Shown piece after piece: positions 13,201 to 24,000 of a DNA stretch of 64,000 bases. The stretch is from positions 2,579,001 to 2,643,000 of the forward strand of contig NC_088299.1 of the NCBI RefSeq assembly GCF_032854445.1, in the 5' to 3' direction. The first letter of the stretch is position 1. Every line of letters begins with the position of its first letter. The translations under genes were made by a program, and so were the position numbers. The notes beneath the pieces were generated by a model, which did no database searches, was not told the DNA's origin, and was given only the letters and a program-made list of their open reading frames with translations. This DNA comes from Liolophura sinensis (taxonomy: Eukaryota > Mollusca > Polyplacophora > Chitonida > Chitonidae).

Positions 13201-16200
13201 ACCTGGACTTGGCTTTTCTTCAAAAATCCCGATGGAGATCTTTTTTAATCCTGTGTCATTTACAGCAGGTGACTTTACACAGCTTGGAATCGCATGCTAT
13301 TTTTGGCAGAATAATTTATGTAGTTAGCTTACTAAGTACTGTTAATTACCGTTAATTACTGCGACCTACTTTATTGTTCTCTACATGTCAGTGTCTTCAT
13401 TTTTTTTATCCCTACACAGGAGAGAGGGCTAATTTCGATGACATGTTTGCGGGCACGACCACCGACCCAGGCGGATTTGCTATGGCAATCTTTGCTGGAA
13501 TATTTACCTATGGTGGCTGGTGAAGCAGATTTCTAAGTGAAATTTTCACTGAAAAACATCTGAAAATCTGAAAACCTCTCTGTCTCTCAGTATTACATTC
13601 AATTGCACTTTACTATTGGGGCCCCACATACAGCTTGTACAGCATTGGAATTTCAATATTTATATTTACATTATCGCTCTCATATTTCCAACTCGTTCAC
13701 ACTGGGTGGGTTTTTTTAATAGTCCTTGTGACACATTTGTCTGTACTGCGTAAGTCAGCTATGTTATTACAATATAACAATGATAATTACAAGTTTTATC
13801 ATTATAAGGCAGGTATTATCAAGCCTGCTGGAGGAAGTCAAAAGACCTAGTCGGTAAGATACAGCAGAGCTTCTTTTCACCTAAACGCCCGATGTCATTG
13901 TGTCATTTGTATATATGAATTTTCAAACTAAATGAATGATTATGGCTTAATATAATTAAAAACGTACAGCATAGAGAGTAAAACCAGAGTAGCGACGACT
14001 GTGTGGTAGCTGGCAAATGGTCACACGTAACTGATGAAATACGGCCTCTTGTCTATTTACCCCAGTCAAGGTTTTATTCTGACTGTTTATGTAAATGCGT
14101 AAATAGCAGAAATTTACATGCCCCCCCCCCCACCCCAACACAATGTTTTAAGCAGAATTAGGTACAAAATCTTTCAGGTCGTTTATAATATGATATGGGC
14201 TTAGGTAGCACTCTACAGATAGGTCTTATCTAATCATGAACAGAGAATTTGTGGATTAACCCGTTCATGTGATTTCATTCCAATGATTCCATTCTGGTGG
14301 CCATTCGTTGGTACATTGCGTCTTTTAGTATACATGTAATCCATAATTCTGACTACCACCATATACGCGAAAATTCTTTATTAAACTAACTTCGATAGTA
14401 AAAGTGAAAAATTCTTGAGTTAGGCAACTATGAAATACAAATTAATAAGTTTTTTGCCCCAGAGACGTACCACTGTCCCTGTACACTTCGTTTGCCGTCC
14501 TGATCGGGTTCTACATCCTCAACAACATGGCCTACCTGACACTTCTGACACCACAGGAGATGATCCACTCTAACGCCGTAGCCTTGGTGAGTGCATCGTA
14601 GACTTCACAGGAGCCTTGGTTCTCATCGCAAACCAGTAAGACCGTAGACTTTGCAGCGTAGGAACGGTTTTTAAAGGTGGAACATCGATATTTACCTTTG
14701 TATTCTTCCTAAAAGTGTTTATCGACTGCGGTTGTAGATCAGTAAGTGTGTCAGGTACCGAGGGAAAGTCGGTGGTTTTCTCATAAAGCTACCCACCATC
14801 GTATAAGTGTAAAATTCTTGAGTGCAGTGTCACACATCATTGAAATAAATAAATAAGTAAATAAACAATTGAATAAATAAACAAATAAATGTTTGTTTGT
14901 GCTACGAATAACTGAATCAATTCAGGACTATAGCCGTCAGCTGTAAGCTAATCATGCTAAAACAACACTTTTGTAGCTAGGGTTGATGATAGTGCAGGCA
15001 TGAATACATCTTGCTGAAAACGTAGCTTAGGCAATGCCAACTTGGCTCACAGATAAATAAATAAATAAATAAATAGGTAGTGCTGGACAAGAGAACAGGT
15101 CATTTGAAAATGTTACTTTCGGTATTCCATTTCAATTCTATCCAGCAACAGCTTTGTTCTTCTAAGACCACAAGTGAAAAGATTTTAAGTGTGACTTTCG
15201 TGTGCAATGTATGGGAGCTTAAAGTGTTATATGTTATTGTTTGTCTCTAAGATGTTTACGGATCGTGTGGCCCCGCCCCTGACTCCTGTCATCTCCATTC
15301 TGGTGGCCGTTGCGGCCATTGGCGTACTAAATGCTTCCATCTTAGGTCATTCCAGGTAAGGCTTCCACTAGCAGAGAAAAAAGCACCTACCATGTCCTCG
15401 ATTATAAGGTCTGTTAGCGATTTAGCTGGCACCCCGCCTTTAAATATTGTATTATACATTTTTTCTATTTTACTATGTCAATGCCTGACCTACATTTCCC
15501 CCCTTTTGTACGTTATATCCTGCACTGTAATTCAGTTGAGCGTTCTCAAGGCTTTGTTAAACAGGGTATACATATGCATCGGTGTTGTAAACCTGTTGAC
15601 GATCAAACCATCCAGAATATTTTGTACGTTAGTCTATAAATATTTAGCTATTAATCAAGTTCACTTGAAAGCAATCATTTATTCAAGTCCATTTGAGAGC
15701 AGTCACATTTACCGTCATCCACCGTTAAGAATTTTGCTGGGTTTGGAGACATGGGCTTTCATGCCATTCAACACTTGTACTCCATTTTCTGTACAGAACA
15801 CTTTGTGAGCTTGTGTTTCGCCACTTACTATTTTTGGAGACGTTATGTTGAAGCCTGTATCGCTCATTGTCTTTGTGCGATTACGTACATTTCATCCGGG
15901 TTTACCCTGAAAAGGACTTTGTGTATATTTCTGAGGCATGAAACATAGCTCGACACCTCGGCATCACAGACGCCACTGAGAAGTTACACATTAACAGGCA
16001 GTTGGTGAATAAACCACTTATAAGACTGTCATCCGTAGATTGGGGAATTGATCTTAACGGTGGATTCTATATTTACGTGGACTGACTAGCCTTTGAAAGC
16101 CGGAATATTCCACCCGGATTTGGGGGCTGTAAGCGTCGTCGTGTTTCTTTGTTCGATCTTGTGTAAGGCCTATCGCTGATCTGAGAGTTAAACAAGAAAG

Positions 16201-18750
16201 TTATTTTTCATCTGTACTTTCCGATAGTGGCACACTGACACATTTGCCAACAAACACCATTGTGATTTAATTCAGTCTGTGGACACATCTTGCCTAGAAC
16301 AACGGCTATCTTCGCTGCATGACGGACAGTCACCATCATACGTGTAACCGACAACTTTGGTGGCCTAATGATAGAGCGTCGGCCTCGAAGACTGGAGACC
16401 AGAGGACTGTCTATCTGGTTATTTTTCTCATATTTTTTTGGGAACACGTGAATTACCTTTGAAATGTGTCTCTCGATTATCAACTTTGGGACATTCCTTC
16501 ATTGTCTATGGATGGTATACGTATGTCGGACTTGCCGCTTAGATTCGAAATGTTGCCAAACCCCAGTATGGACTTTTACTGTGGATAGTGCTGTATTTTT
16601 TTCTTTTCCCACAGATTAGCATTCGCCGCAGCAAGGTCCGGTCATCTCCCTCGAGTCTTCTGCATGATCAACCGGAAGTACCTGACGCCTTGGCCTGCCA
16701 TTGGCCTACTGGTGAGCACGTGGTTTTATTTGCTTCCTGTTTAGAATCCTGCGTCCATCAAACACAAAGCAGAGGAAACACACATTGTAGTTGTCAGGTT
16801 CCCATACTAGCTAATTTCTAAAGACATCAAAATTACAAATATACTCCAAGTGCTGGTAGACTTGCATCCCCGAGGCCTAATCTCTTTGAATTGTTTTAAT
16901 GTGATTGTATATTAAATGTGATGACAACACAGCATTTTGAGTATTTCTAGACCAGTGACGTCTAATAAATTGTAATTAACATCACTTTTTTTTATCTAAT
17001 TCTGCCTAAGCCAGGGTTCTAGGGGGCGTGTGAATTGCTACTATGCAAGCACTTACGTGAATAGTTAGAATAAAACCCTGACTGAGGTAAATTGACATGA
17101 GGTGACCATGTTTAAACCGGCAGATTTACTCTATTGTGCCGTAAAGTGGCGACGTCGTCACATCGCAAAGGGACGTCACTCTGATGTCGTACTGTTGGAC
17201 GTATTGTTCCGTGACAACCCGTGCCTTTCCTTTCCACAGTTGCTCATCTCTCTGACCATGCTGTTCACCGGTTCTGTGTCACTTCTCGTCGACTTCATCA
17301 GTTTCTTTTCCATCTTCCTATCCCTTACCGTTGTTTGCTGCCTGCTCTTCCTCCGATGGTCCCAGCCAAATATTCACCGACCGCTGAAAGTAAGGCCTTT
17401 TTAAAACATTATTTGTAAGTGCAGCAGGGCCTCCGCTACCGAGTGGTTAGGGTGCTACTGCAGTGCAATGACTATCACCAATGCGGTGGCTGTGAGTTCA
17501 AGTCCAGTTGAAGCTGGCCTCCTTTCCGGTCGTACGTGAAAAAATCTCCCAGCATCCTGCAGAAGGTGGTGGGCTTGAGTGCGGCGTAAAACACCAGTTA
17601 AATAGATAATACACATATAAGTGCAGCTGTTATTGTTAACAGTTCTGTATGAAATTCGCCGCCGCACTAATAACTCTACATAAATACAATTTTACAATAA
17701 TGAATAGTTGTGAGTTTTTTGAGAAAATGAACAAAACAAATAAACATGGTAGCAAAAGTTCCATATGGGTAAAAGATGTTTGCGTTTAGAGCATCTGATG
17801 AAATGTGACGGGCGTGGTATCAGGAGCACAGGGATGGAAGTCGACAAAATATAGAGATTCCAGTATTTGTAATTGACACTGTTCCAATGAGTCAGCCCTA
17901 ATGTGAGTGAAAGTTTTGATGTATTCATTCTCTGACGTGAACAAAGTGTTTAATTTTCTTAAATCTCTTTCAGCTAAATTTGGCCATTCCCATTTCGCAA
18001 CTTTTCGTCACTATCTTTGTGGAAGCGTTAGCCATTTATACACGTCCGCGGAAGTTGGGTCTGGCCATTCTCATCGTCGCTGCCGGACTTCCGGTCTATT
18101 GGGTGGGAGTCTGCTGGAAAAACAAACCTAGGATGATACGTAGGATATCAGGTAAAAATACACCAACTGTCTAATCCGTGCTATTTTATTACATGTAGTT
18201 CGGCTGTGGATTTAAGTTTAGTGTCTAGTGAAGGATCATGGATCACTCCGGTGGTCTTCGCCCATAGGCCTGACCACCGTACGGTGTAAGTGAAAAACGA
18301 TCTCGAGAACAGCTCTAAACAGCATGCAGCCAAGGAATATATACAGCCATTAACTGCCACAAGTCACATGGCACCTTGTTATTACAATATATCGAGTTTT
18401 ATAATTATATAATCCTAACTTTAAAAACTTCTGTAATTTATAATCCTGGGGCCGATTCCACAAAGACATTTCTGGCTTAAGTCAAAATTTTAAAACGTTA
18501 CCACAATGTTAAGTTTTCGGTAATGGAAGTTGGAATCTTGATACATTTGTCCTAAGATAGCATTGATGAGGTGATCAAAATTTTAAATTTACAGGGCTAA
18601 TAAGCTCTAAAATTATGTTTCAAATTTTTGACTTAAGTCTAAAGTGGTAATGGGCCCTTTTGTTATCTGCTATATTTTTGTCTGTTTTCAGATCAAATTA
18701 CTCGCGTAATACAATGTGTATTTGACGTGAACTATCCTCAGAACATTTGA
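4227..18750 (+). CDS. SLC7-family amino acid transporter light chain, copy B (complete, 473 aa)
   Basis: Ten coding exons: 4227-4665, 9031-9156, 13420-13519, 13809-13853, 14463-14586, 15252-15355, 16615-16711, 17240-17389, 17974-18151, 18692-18750. They total 1422 nt with consistent phases. The protein fits the heteromeric amino acid transporter light chains (LAT / b0,+AT type, about 480-500 aa, 12 TM). Cys131 in the TM3-TM4 loop (FYPNCDPPE) sits where the family forms a disulfide with the SLC3 heavy chain. FTYGGW (217-222) matches the TM6 gate, followed by LLEEVKRPSRDVPL. Oddities: the TM1 substrate motif GSG is replaced by H-I-A (32-34), and the Arg of the TM3 IRP motif is Gly109. The start at 4227 is the first ATG before a protein-like N terminus; a non-coding 5' exon was not located. 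The fourth exon uses an AAG acceptor, chosen because it alone keeps phase. The substrate cannot be told from sequence. Confidence 0.9.
4900..5250 (-). mobile_element. S2-type SINE, near full length
   Basis: In SLC7 copy B's first intron. GTGAGTGCTTGAAGTTTCAC at one end, tRNA-like GGATCAATCCTGGGTCG (minus strand) at the other. Confidence 0.85.
6395..6484 (-). mobile_element. S1 SINE 3' fragment
   Basis: TTTACGCCGTACTCAAGAAT then CGGCGGCCAGCATTATGGTG. Confidence 0.8.
7408..7634. mobile_element. MITE-like element with inverted ends
   Basis: Ends GGATCACGAAGC-ATCCTAGATTTAAGTC and, inverted, GGATAACGAAGCGATCTTGGGCTTAAGTC. Non-coding interior. Related in layout (TTAAGTC...AAATTT arms) to 18446-18662. 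Confidence 0.6.
7925..9030 (+). repeat. ~62-bp minisatellite made of copies of an SLC7 exon's 3' splice site
   Basis: About 16 units spaced 60-65 bp (some longer) end directly at SLC7 copy B exon 9031-9156. Each carries a pyrimidine-rich TTGTTCTCCAG followed by TCACGGTGGTTGTGATCAAC, which are the true acceptor and first codons of that exon. Unit starts are visible near 8006, 8229, 8308, 8367, 8503, 8655, 8719, 8781, 8842, 8903 and 8966. Units close to the exon are the most intact; distal ones are decayed. Confidence 0.85.
8461..8476. repeat. Poly-C tract
   Basis: Run of 16 C inside the acceptor minisatellite. Confidence 0.9.
9785..9970. repeat. Low-complexity ~15-bp CATTGTCTCACACTG repeat
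   Basis: Units of CATTGTCTCACACTG with CA-rich stretch at the left; SLC7 copy B intron. Confidence 0.75.
10153..11516 (+). mobile_element. Decayed Tc1-like DNA transposon with intact terminal inverted repeats
   Basis: Ends are inverted repeats: AACTGACGGCCAAAAGAAAC on the left and its near-perfect complement on the right (11492-11516), flanked by TA on both sides as expected for Tc1/mariner insertion. It is about 1.36 kb long and lies in the SLC7 copy B intron between 9156 and 13420. Confidence 0.9.
10375..11298 (+). pseudogene. Tc1-like transposase pseudogene
   Basis: Readable pieces in several frames. The HTH region runs LTPEQRERALGMV, then SRVTVSNFMQRYRQTG. After VTTPRED and a divergent stretch comes RAYRPFRGQ-like sequence with a deletion. 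Then follow VPFDGGSVMVWDGICGEERTP, GGVLYQYDNARPHT (second Asp) and, in another frame, SPIEHLWDIMG (Glu) and RVFACIEVRGGHT at the C terminus. Frameshifts between these blocks and loss of the first Asp block mean it cannot encode an active enzyme. Confidence 0.9.
11600..12960 (-). mobile_element. Second, older Tc1/mariner-like relic
   Basis: Minus-strand remnants of a DDE transposase lie next to the first element in opposite orientation. The right end has ATATACACTGCTGCTCAT reading inward, the kind of end such elements have; a matching left end was not found, so the left boundary is a guess. Confidence 0.7.
11640..12760 (-). pseudogene. Tc1/mariner transposase pseudogene (Glu changed to Lys)
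   Basis: Minus-strand fragments: KQAEVTDLVGILQGAVYK (HTH), HVVFTDENHYVIDRVDRR (first Asp, about 12.15-12.22 kb), TSTIIWAGINDGGKTPLV, LQDDNARPHRAA (second Asp) and INPIKHAWDVLGRAI, where the third catalytic residue reads Lys instead of Glu or Asp. Many frameshifts and stops. Confidence 0.8.
13040..13216 (-). mobile_element. S1 SINE, partial
   Basis: TATTCAAAAATATTTC, ACGGCAGCCAGCG and AGCAGTATGACCTGGACTTG modules just before the SLC7 exon at 13420. Confidence 0.8.
14770..14890 (+). mobile_element. S1 SINE 3' fragment with AAATAAATAAAT tail
   Basis: CCACCATCGTATAAGTGTAA and TTCTTGAGTGCAGTG followed by the AAAT-type tail. Confidence 0.7.
17427..17612 (+). mobile_element. S1 SINE in SLC7 copy B intron (paralogous site)
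   Basis: GGGCCTCCGCTACCGAGTGG (A-box region), GAGTTCAAGTCCAG (B-box) and tail GTGCGGCGTAAAACACCAG. 38 nt after the exon end, as in copy A. Confidence 0.85.
18446..18662. mobile_element. MITE-like element in last intron of SLC7 copy B
   Basis: Left end GGGGCCGATTCCACAAAG and right end (inverted) AGGGCCCATTACCACTTTAG, each followed inward by CTTAAGTCAAA. About 215 bp, non-coding. Absent from the matching intron of copy A, so it is younger than the duplication. Confidence 0.65.
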
Positions 18751-18771
18751 TCTTCCTATCAGCACAGACTA

Positions 18772-18837
18772 TGGTGCCCAATTTGTCGCGTATTGGTGCC
18801 CATTTTGTCGCGTATTGGTGCCCATTTTGTCGCGTAT
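18772..18837 (+). repeat. Three 22-bp tandem units in the 3' UTR of SLC7 copy B
   Basis: TGGTGCCCA(A/T)TTTGTCGCG plus TAT repeated three times, 22 nt after the stop codon. The paralogous place in copy A (1612 onward) has one unit only. Confidence 0.85.
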
Positions 18838-19038
18838 TCCAAGACCATGTCAGTTATTGTGGAGGACTTCAGATCTCATCCTGCTGACCGGAAGTGGTGA
18901 TTTATGCGGAGTGCTTTGGGAGGTAAATGTGGACCACAAAAGGGTACATAATCATGGAACAAATTGTGACATGCCGTCAAACGTTTGAAATCATATCTGG
19001 AGACTGCTGGACACTTCAGCACCATGAATGTGGTCCAA

Positions 19039-19044
19039 AATAAA
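19039..19044 (+). terminator. Candidate polyadenylation signal, SLC7 copy B
   Basis: AATAAA 289 nt after the stop codon, the first canonical hexamer in the 3' flank. Confidence 0.5.
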
Positions 19045-19159
19045 ACAAACATTTCTTTGCTGTGTAGACCGCCGCCTTTAGTACCTTTAACATCTGAGCT
19101 TACTTTTTATGGTCCACCCCAGATTTTTATGAGAATGACTAGAACTTTGCCAGAAGGAT

Positions 19160-19400
19160 ATTAGCACCTGATTTATTGCTGGACTGGTTGCCAGTAGATC
19201 TTCAGGACATTTGACAATACTGTTGGACCAACTGCAAGTAGATATTTTCGACATTTAAAAATACTGATTCAACGTTAACCAGAATATCACAATTTAAACA
19301 GCTTCTTTCCGATTAATTGCTTTACCATTTGTCAATAGATCTCCATGACATCATATTTAGGGCTACTTCTTGACCGTTTGCTAGTAGATATTCAAGGCAT
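19160..19400. repeat. Degenerate minisatellite downstream of SLC7 copy B
   Basis: Diverged units with TTGCCAGTAGATCTTCAGG and GACATTTGAC-like cores, matching the array at 1960-2215 in position and sequence. Confidence 0.55.
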
Positions 19401-19709
19401 CAGATAACTGCACAGTGCCAGACACGACATCGGAAAGTACTAGAATTAGATTCTACTTCTGTATACGAGTGTACAAATGTGCAAGTTTGAACACAACTCT
19501 GTCCATGATGCTTTTTTTTTTATGAATGGCTTTGTTGGATAGTAAGATTAAATGTTTTTTTCAAATTTACAAGACTCTTTTGATTTACCATTAACCATGT
19601 CGTTCGGTTCGATCCACATTTTTTCTTCTGAATTATAAGGCACAACGCGAGTGCAAACCTCCCCGTGGATCATTACAACATAATCTTGTGCATGTTTTGT
19701 TTGATTTGG

Positions 19710-20335
19710 GTTTAACGTCGCTCATATCACGACGGGTTGCCCTCGCATCAGACCAGATCCAATAACGACACAGTGCTGCCTCACTGGAACGCCATGCCAT
19801 GGACACCAGACATGACGCTCCATCCAGTCACATTGTATGGACACCTGGTCGATCAATACTTGGCCTCGTTTTCTCATACTGAGCAGCAAGATTACTGATG
19901 TTAGTCTTTAGTACGAATCTATTTAGGATTGAACCCCAGTTCTCAGTATTTGTCCTCCAAATAGGGAAGAATCCCTATCCAAATCAAATAATGAAGTCCT
20001 GAACCCGGATCCGGAACCAAACTTTTAATGATTTACCATTAGCCCAAACATAACGTTTGCCAGAGATAATTTTGCGTGCATGTTTTGTGTGTGCGAATCC
20101 TGAATTCGCTGGTTTAATTTTTTTTTGTTTTTAAATGAGAGGTCTAATTGAACGGTCCTCCCTCCACAAACCCGATTGTTGGAAGGCACTTGTAAATTTT
20201 CTCACGTAGAGCATAGAACACCCACATTTCCGACACGGTGAGCTTAAAATGCAGAACAGCTCATTTTCGACCCAGATCCTGGATCTACCGCTCCCGAAAC
20301 GGACGCTCTACCAACTGCTATCCGGGCTGGTCATA
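19710..20335 (-). mobile_element. S3/S2 SINE fragments downstream of SLC7 copy B
   Basis: 19710-19990 carries GACACCAGACATGACGC and AATACTTGG modules. 20268-20335 is a separate tRNA-like head (minus strand GTAGAGCGTCCGTTTCGGG). Confidence 0.55.
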
Positions 20336-20351
20336 ATCTAAGAGATTCGTA

Positions 20352-20515
20352 TATTACTTATTTATTTATTGGACTGGTGTAATACGCCGTAGAATATTTT
20401 CTTATACGACAGCGACCAGCATTACGGTGAGAAGAAACAAAACAGAGCCACGGGGGGGGGGGGGGGTGGACCCACGGCAATCCACAGACTGCTGTACCAC
20501 TTGTAGACCAAGAAA
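20352..20515 (-). mobile_element. S1 SINE with a 14-G expansion
   Basis: Tail TATTTATTTATTGGACTGG at the left; G run at 20453-20466; CCACGGCAATCCACAGACTG after it. Confidence 0.75.
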
Positions 20516-21024
20516 GTGCATTTTAAGTCAGTAACCACAAAGACCCAGTTTTCTAAACTAAGCTTCAGTTCCCAACAAATCTTGAAGGAGCAATATATAT
20601 AAATAGTAAATAAAAACCGATAACATGTACCTTTGTCAAGTTACTAACAAAACTTTACCACGAATGACGAACATACTTGAACGCCAGATTGGAAAACTGC
20701 CTTATCAGTTGAACTACGGACCAGTGTGGTTCTGTTCTCGTACAGTGAAGGTTAGCCGATAACAGAACTTTGAATAGAAAAAAAAACAAATCCTGTTTCA
20801 GCGAGATGTACAATGTAATATATCTATAAATTCATTTTATATACAAAATAAGTACAATTCAGACAATTTTTAATTTTTCTTACCCAACAATTTTCATTCG
20901 CTGCAGATGACATTCCATTCGAGGACAATTTCCGCAGTAACAAGAAAAACACAAACGTACGAATTACGAACTCTTGATTAGAATAACAAAGAAAAACGTA
21001 AAACCAAAACAATTTCAAGGATGT

Positions 21025-24000
21025 TCACGTTAGCGCATTGATTTCACAAATGCCTTTGTTTTGTCGGAAGATGTTCTTGGTGTTGTACGTGAATATGTTT
21101 GCGTATCCACACAGACCGACGACGGTAAGGCCAGGAGGGTTGTAGGGGGCCAAAAAGTGGATATCCCCGGAACACGGAAGCTGTTCCATTCGCTTACGGG
21201 ACCGATGTCTGCTCGTTCGGGTCGCGTCTCTGTCATAGCCACGGTTTGCAGCCCGTCGATTTAACCTAGACGTCTGGACAGTCACCGGTTTGGCCTCTGT
21301 CACAGGGTCTTTCCTCAGACTTCGCGAGATTGACTGCAAGGAACTTTTGATGTCATCGGTGAACCATTTCTCCAGGCCGGGAATGGCGAATCTACCATGC
21401 TCTCCTCCCTTCATGCTTGGATTGACCCGTGGGATGAAGCCGGAAAATTGCATAGGGTTTAATCCTCTGTCCCGCATCCGACGATCTGGCTCTGGCGAGG
21501 CGCTCTCGGTAACTGCCTGCAAGGGGCAAACAAAAAACATTTCTTTTATTCCACAACGGCTTCCTGTGGGAAGCCGGTTCGAGTAATAACATTTTTAGTG
21601 CTAACTCACTGGAACGCCAGACAGATAAAATCCAGACAAAACGCCTCAAGTTACAAACGTACAGCGGGCCGACCAGTGATTGGTATTTGTAAGTAATACG
21701 AAATCCCGCTTCTAAACCGGAGTTTTCTTCAAAATGATAGTACTGACAGAATTCGCCATCCCTTCTACCAAGTTCAACCTCCTTGCTTTGTGGAGTTGGT
21801 CTAATTCTTGCATATTTCTGAAGCTGATTTCACACGAAGCGAAGTTCGGATAGAGAGTCCTTTTGCACACTATGATTATGTACATCATTTACCCGTAGTT
21901 GGTCTCGGTTGGTAGCAGACAGTCGCGTCCACTCTCCAACGGTAGAGAATGTTTTTGGATAGGAAAAAAAAATCCGCAATCTCTGGTAGTACTCGCTAGC
22001 AGAATACTCGAGCGAGTGAGTGCTTGGGATTTAACGTCGTACTCAATCTTTCAGTCCTATGACGAAGGAATCCTTAGGGTGTTTGTAATGTGCCTCCTTG
22101 TTGCAGGCCGGATTTCCACCGCTCTTATCTAGTGCGGCTTCACGGAGACTACTTACCGAAGGCAAGTAAGGCGCCCCGCCCGAGCTATTATACGTATATG
22201 GTCAACCAGTCGTTGCACTACCCCTTCACGCTGAACGCCAAGCGTGCAAGTTACAACTTCGTCTTTCAAAGTCTTAGGTGCAGAATACTCTATCTGGCTC
22301 GCTAGTCGAAAGTGCGTTCGCGCGAGACACTTTAGTTAAATAAATGTTACTCAATCTTTTCATGCTCGCAGTCACTCCTGGTTATGTATTGTTGGAAATT
22401 TCACGTGGTTTCACACATCGTCCTATACAATATGACCGCGTTTTATAATTCAGACTTTACAGTCTTATGCTCGTTTCATAAAAAGTGTAAAGGCTTAGCT
22501 TAGACGGTTAGCAGGCTAGCAATTTTGTCTAGCCGTTTTCAAATTTTGAAAGTCCACGGACAGAAGAAGAGAAAAAAAAATCCCGTCACCAGACGATTTG
22601 ATTTTATTTATTTGATTGGTGTTTTACGCCATACTCCAGAATATTTCACTTATACGACGGCGGCCAGCATTATGGTGGGTGGAAACCGGGCAGAGACCCA
22701 CGACCATCTGCATGTTGCTGGCAGACCTTCCCACGTACGGCCGGAGAGGAAGCCAGTATGAGCTGGACTTGAACTCACAGCGACCGCATCGGTGAGAGGC
22801 TCCTGGGTGATTACGCTACGCTAAAGCGCTAACTAACTGAGCCACGGAGGCCCTAGTATCAACAGATTTAGACAAGCATCCGTTGTTTTGCTTAGACTAT
22901 CTGGTGAAAGTTATAACCCTACGTTTGCAAATAATCCGTTTCTTTTAGCCAGCCACCTATATACATTCGGTACCAAAATTCCCTTTAGTCAGTTACACCT
23001 AACAAGCTTTACACATGTAAAAGTTGAAAGTTCATATTCTTCCAAAGAAAATGAAGATAGAACACTTACTCTAATTCATAATGTTAAACTGCATGAGCTC
23101 GGTTTCGACGGCAAGAACTCATTCCCGGGTAACGCCACAATTATTAAAAAAACAAGTGCCACTATTCTTACTGCATTTTCTTTGCAATAATATGGACGTC
23201 CAACATATCAATGCGTAGAACTTCTAGTTGTACGGGTCACTAACGGAAAGCAATTTTGGTAGCCAGAAGGACTGATTTTTACAGGTATGTAAATGAATAT
23301 AGGCGAGTGGGTAACATTATAGAAAGGAAAGTGAAATCATCTTCGACATTTATATATGTAGTAATTTATATGTATTTTGAAGTCGATTTAACAATTATTG
23401 TGGATTCTACCAATCATATTGCTGCAGAGCGGCCACATCACATGTTCTGGCAAGCCGGCTAAGCTTTAGACACTTTTGTGAAACGGCGTAGTCTTTTTCG
23501 CAGCTAGTTTACGTTAGCCGGTTAAAAAGATCCTTCGTCGACTAATATACCTTTGACGGCTGCGTAAGTTTTGTGAAACAGGACCCAGGTCTTATTCCTG
23601 GGCTAAACGAAACGAAAAAAAAACGAAACAAAAGCACGAAAGGGCCTAGTGAGCGTTTACGAGGACGAAGTGGCAAAACCTGGTTTTGCTTCGCACTTCC
23701 AGTTCTGTTTTTCCTCTTTTTGTCTTGCTCTTTTGCCTAGTCCTTTCGTTGTTTCGTCCATTCGCATTTTTTGTAGACTAAATCAATAGAAAGGACGAAA
23801 ACACGCATGGCCGCTATCGGCTTCCATACAGCCATACATCGATCAACAAGGCATCGATCGCAGCCAACCTTTTCTGCCATGAAGTCGAAGTGCCGATTAA
23901 TCCACGGGAGGTTTTGAAAAAAATCTGCGAACGACAGGTTTCTATATATTAGTGCACAATAAACGCAAAAGGTGATATAACAATTTACCTGCACTTCGAA

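Noticed and set aside
14121-14130. Poly-C tract and adjacent minus-strand open frame 13956-14141
   Set aside because: Simple-sequence tract; the frame has no homology and lies within an intron.
15392-15808. 138-codon plus-strand open frame in an SLC7 copy B intron
   Set aside because: No recognisable domain, Leu/Ile-rich low-complexity content, lies between two well-supported exons, and no coding signal beyond openness.
22800-22853. tRNA gene suggested by A and B boxes
   Set aside because: Part of an S1 SINE head; lacks a proper anticodon arm and acceptor pairing. The same applies to the other SINE heads.
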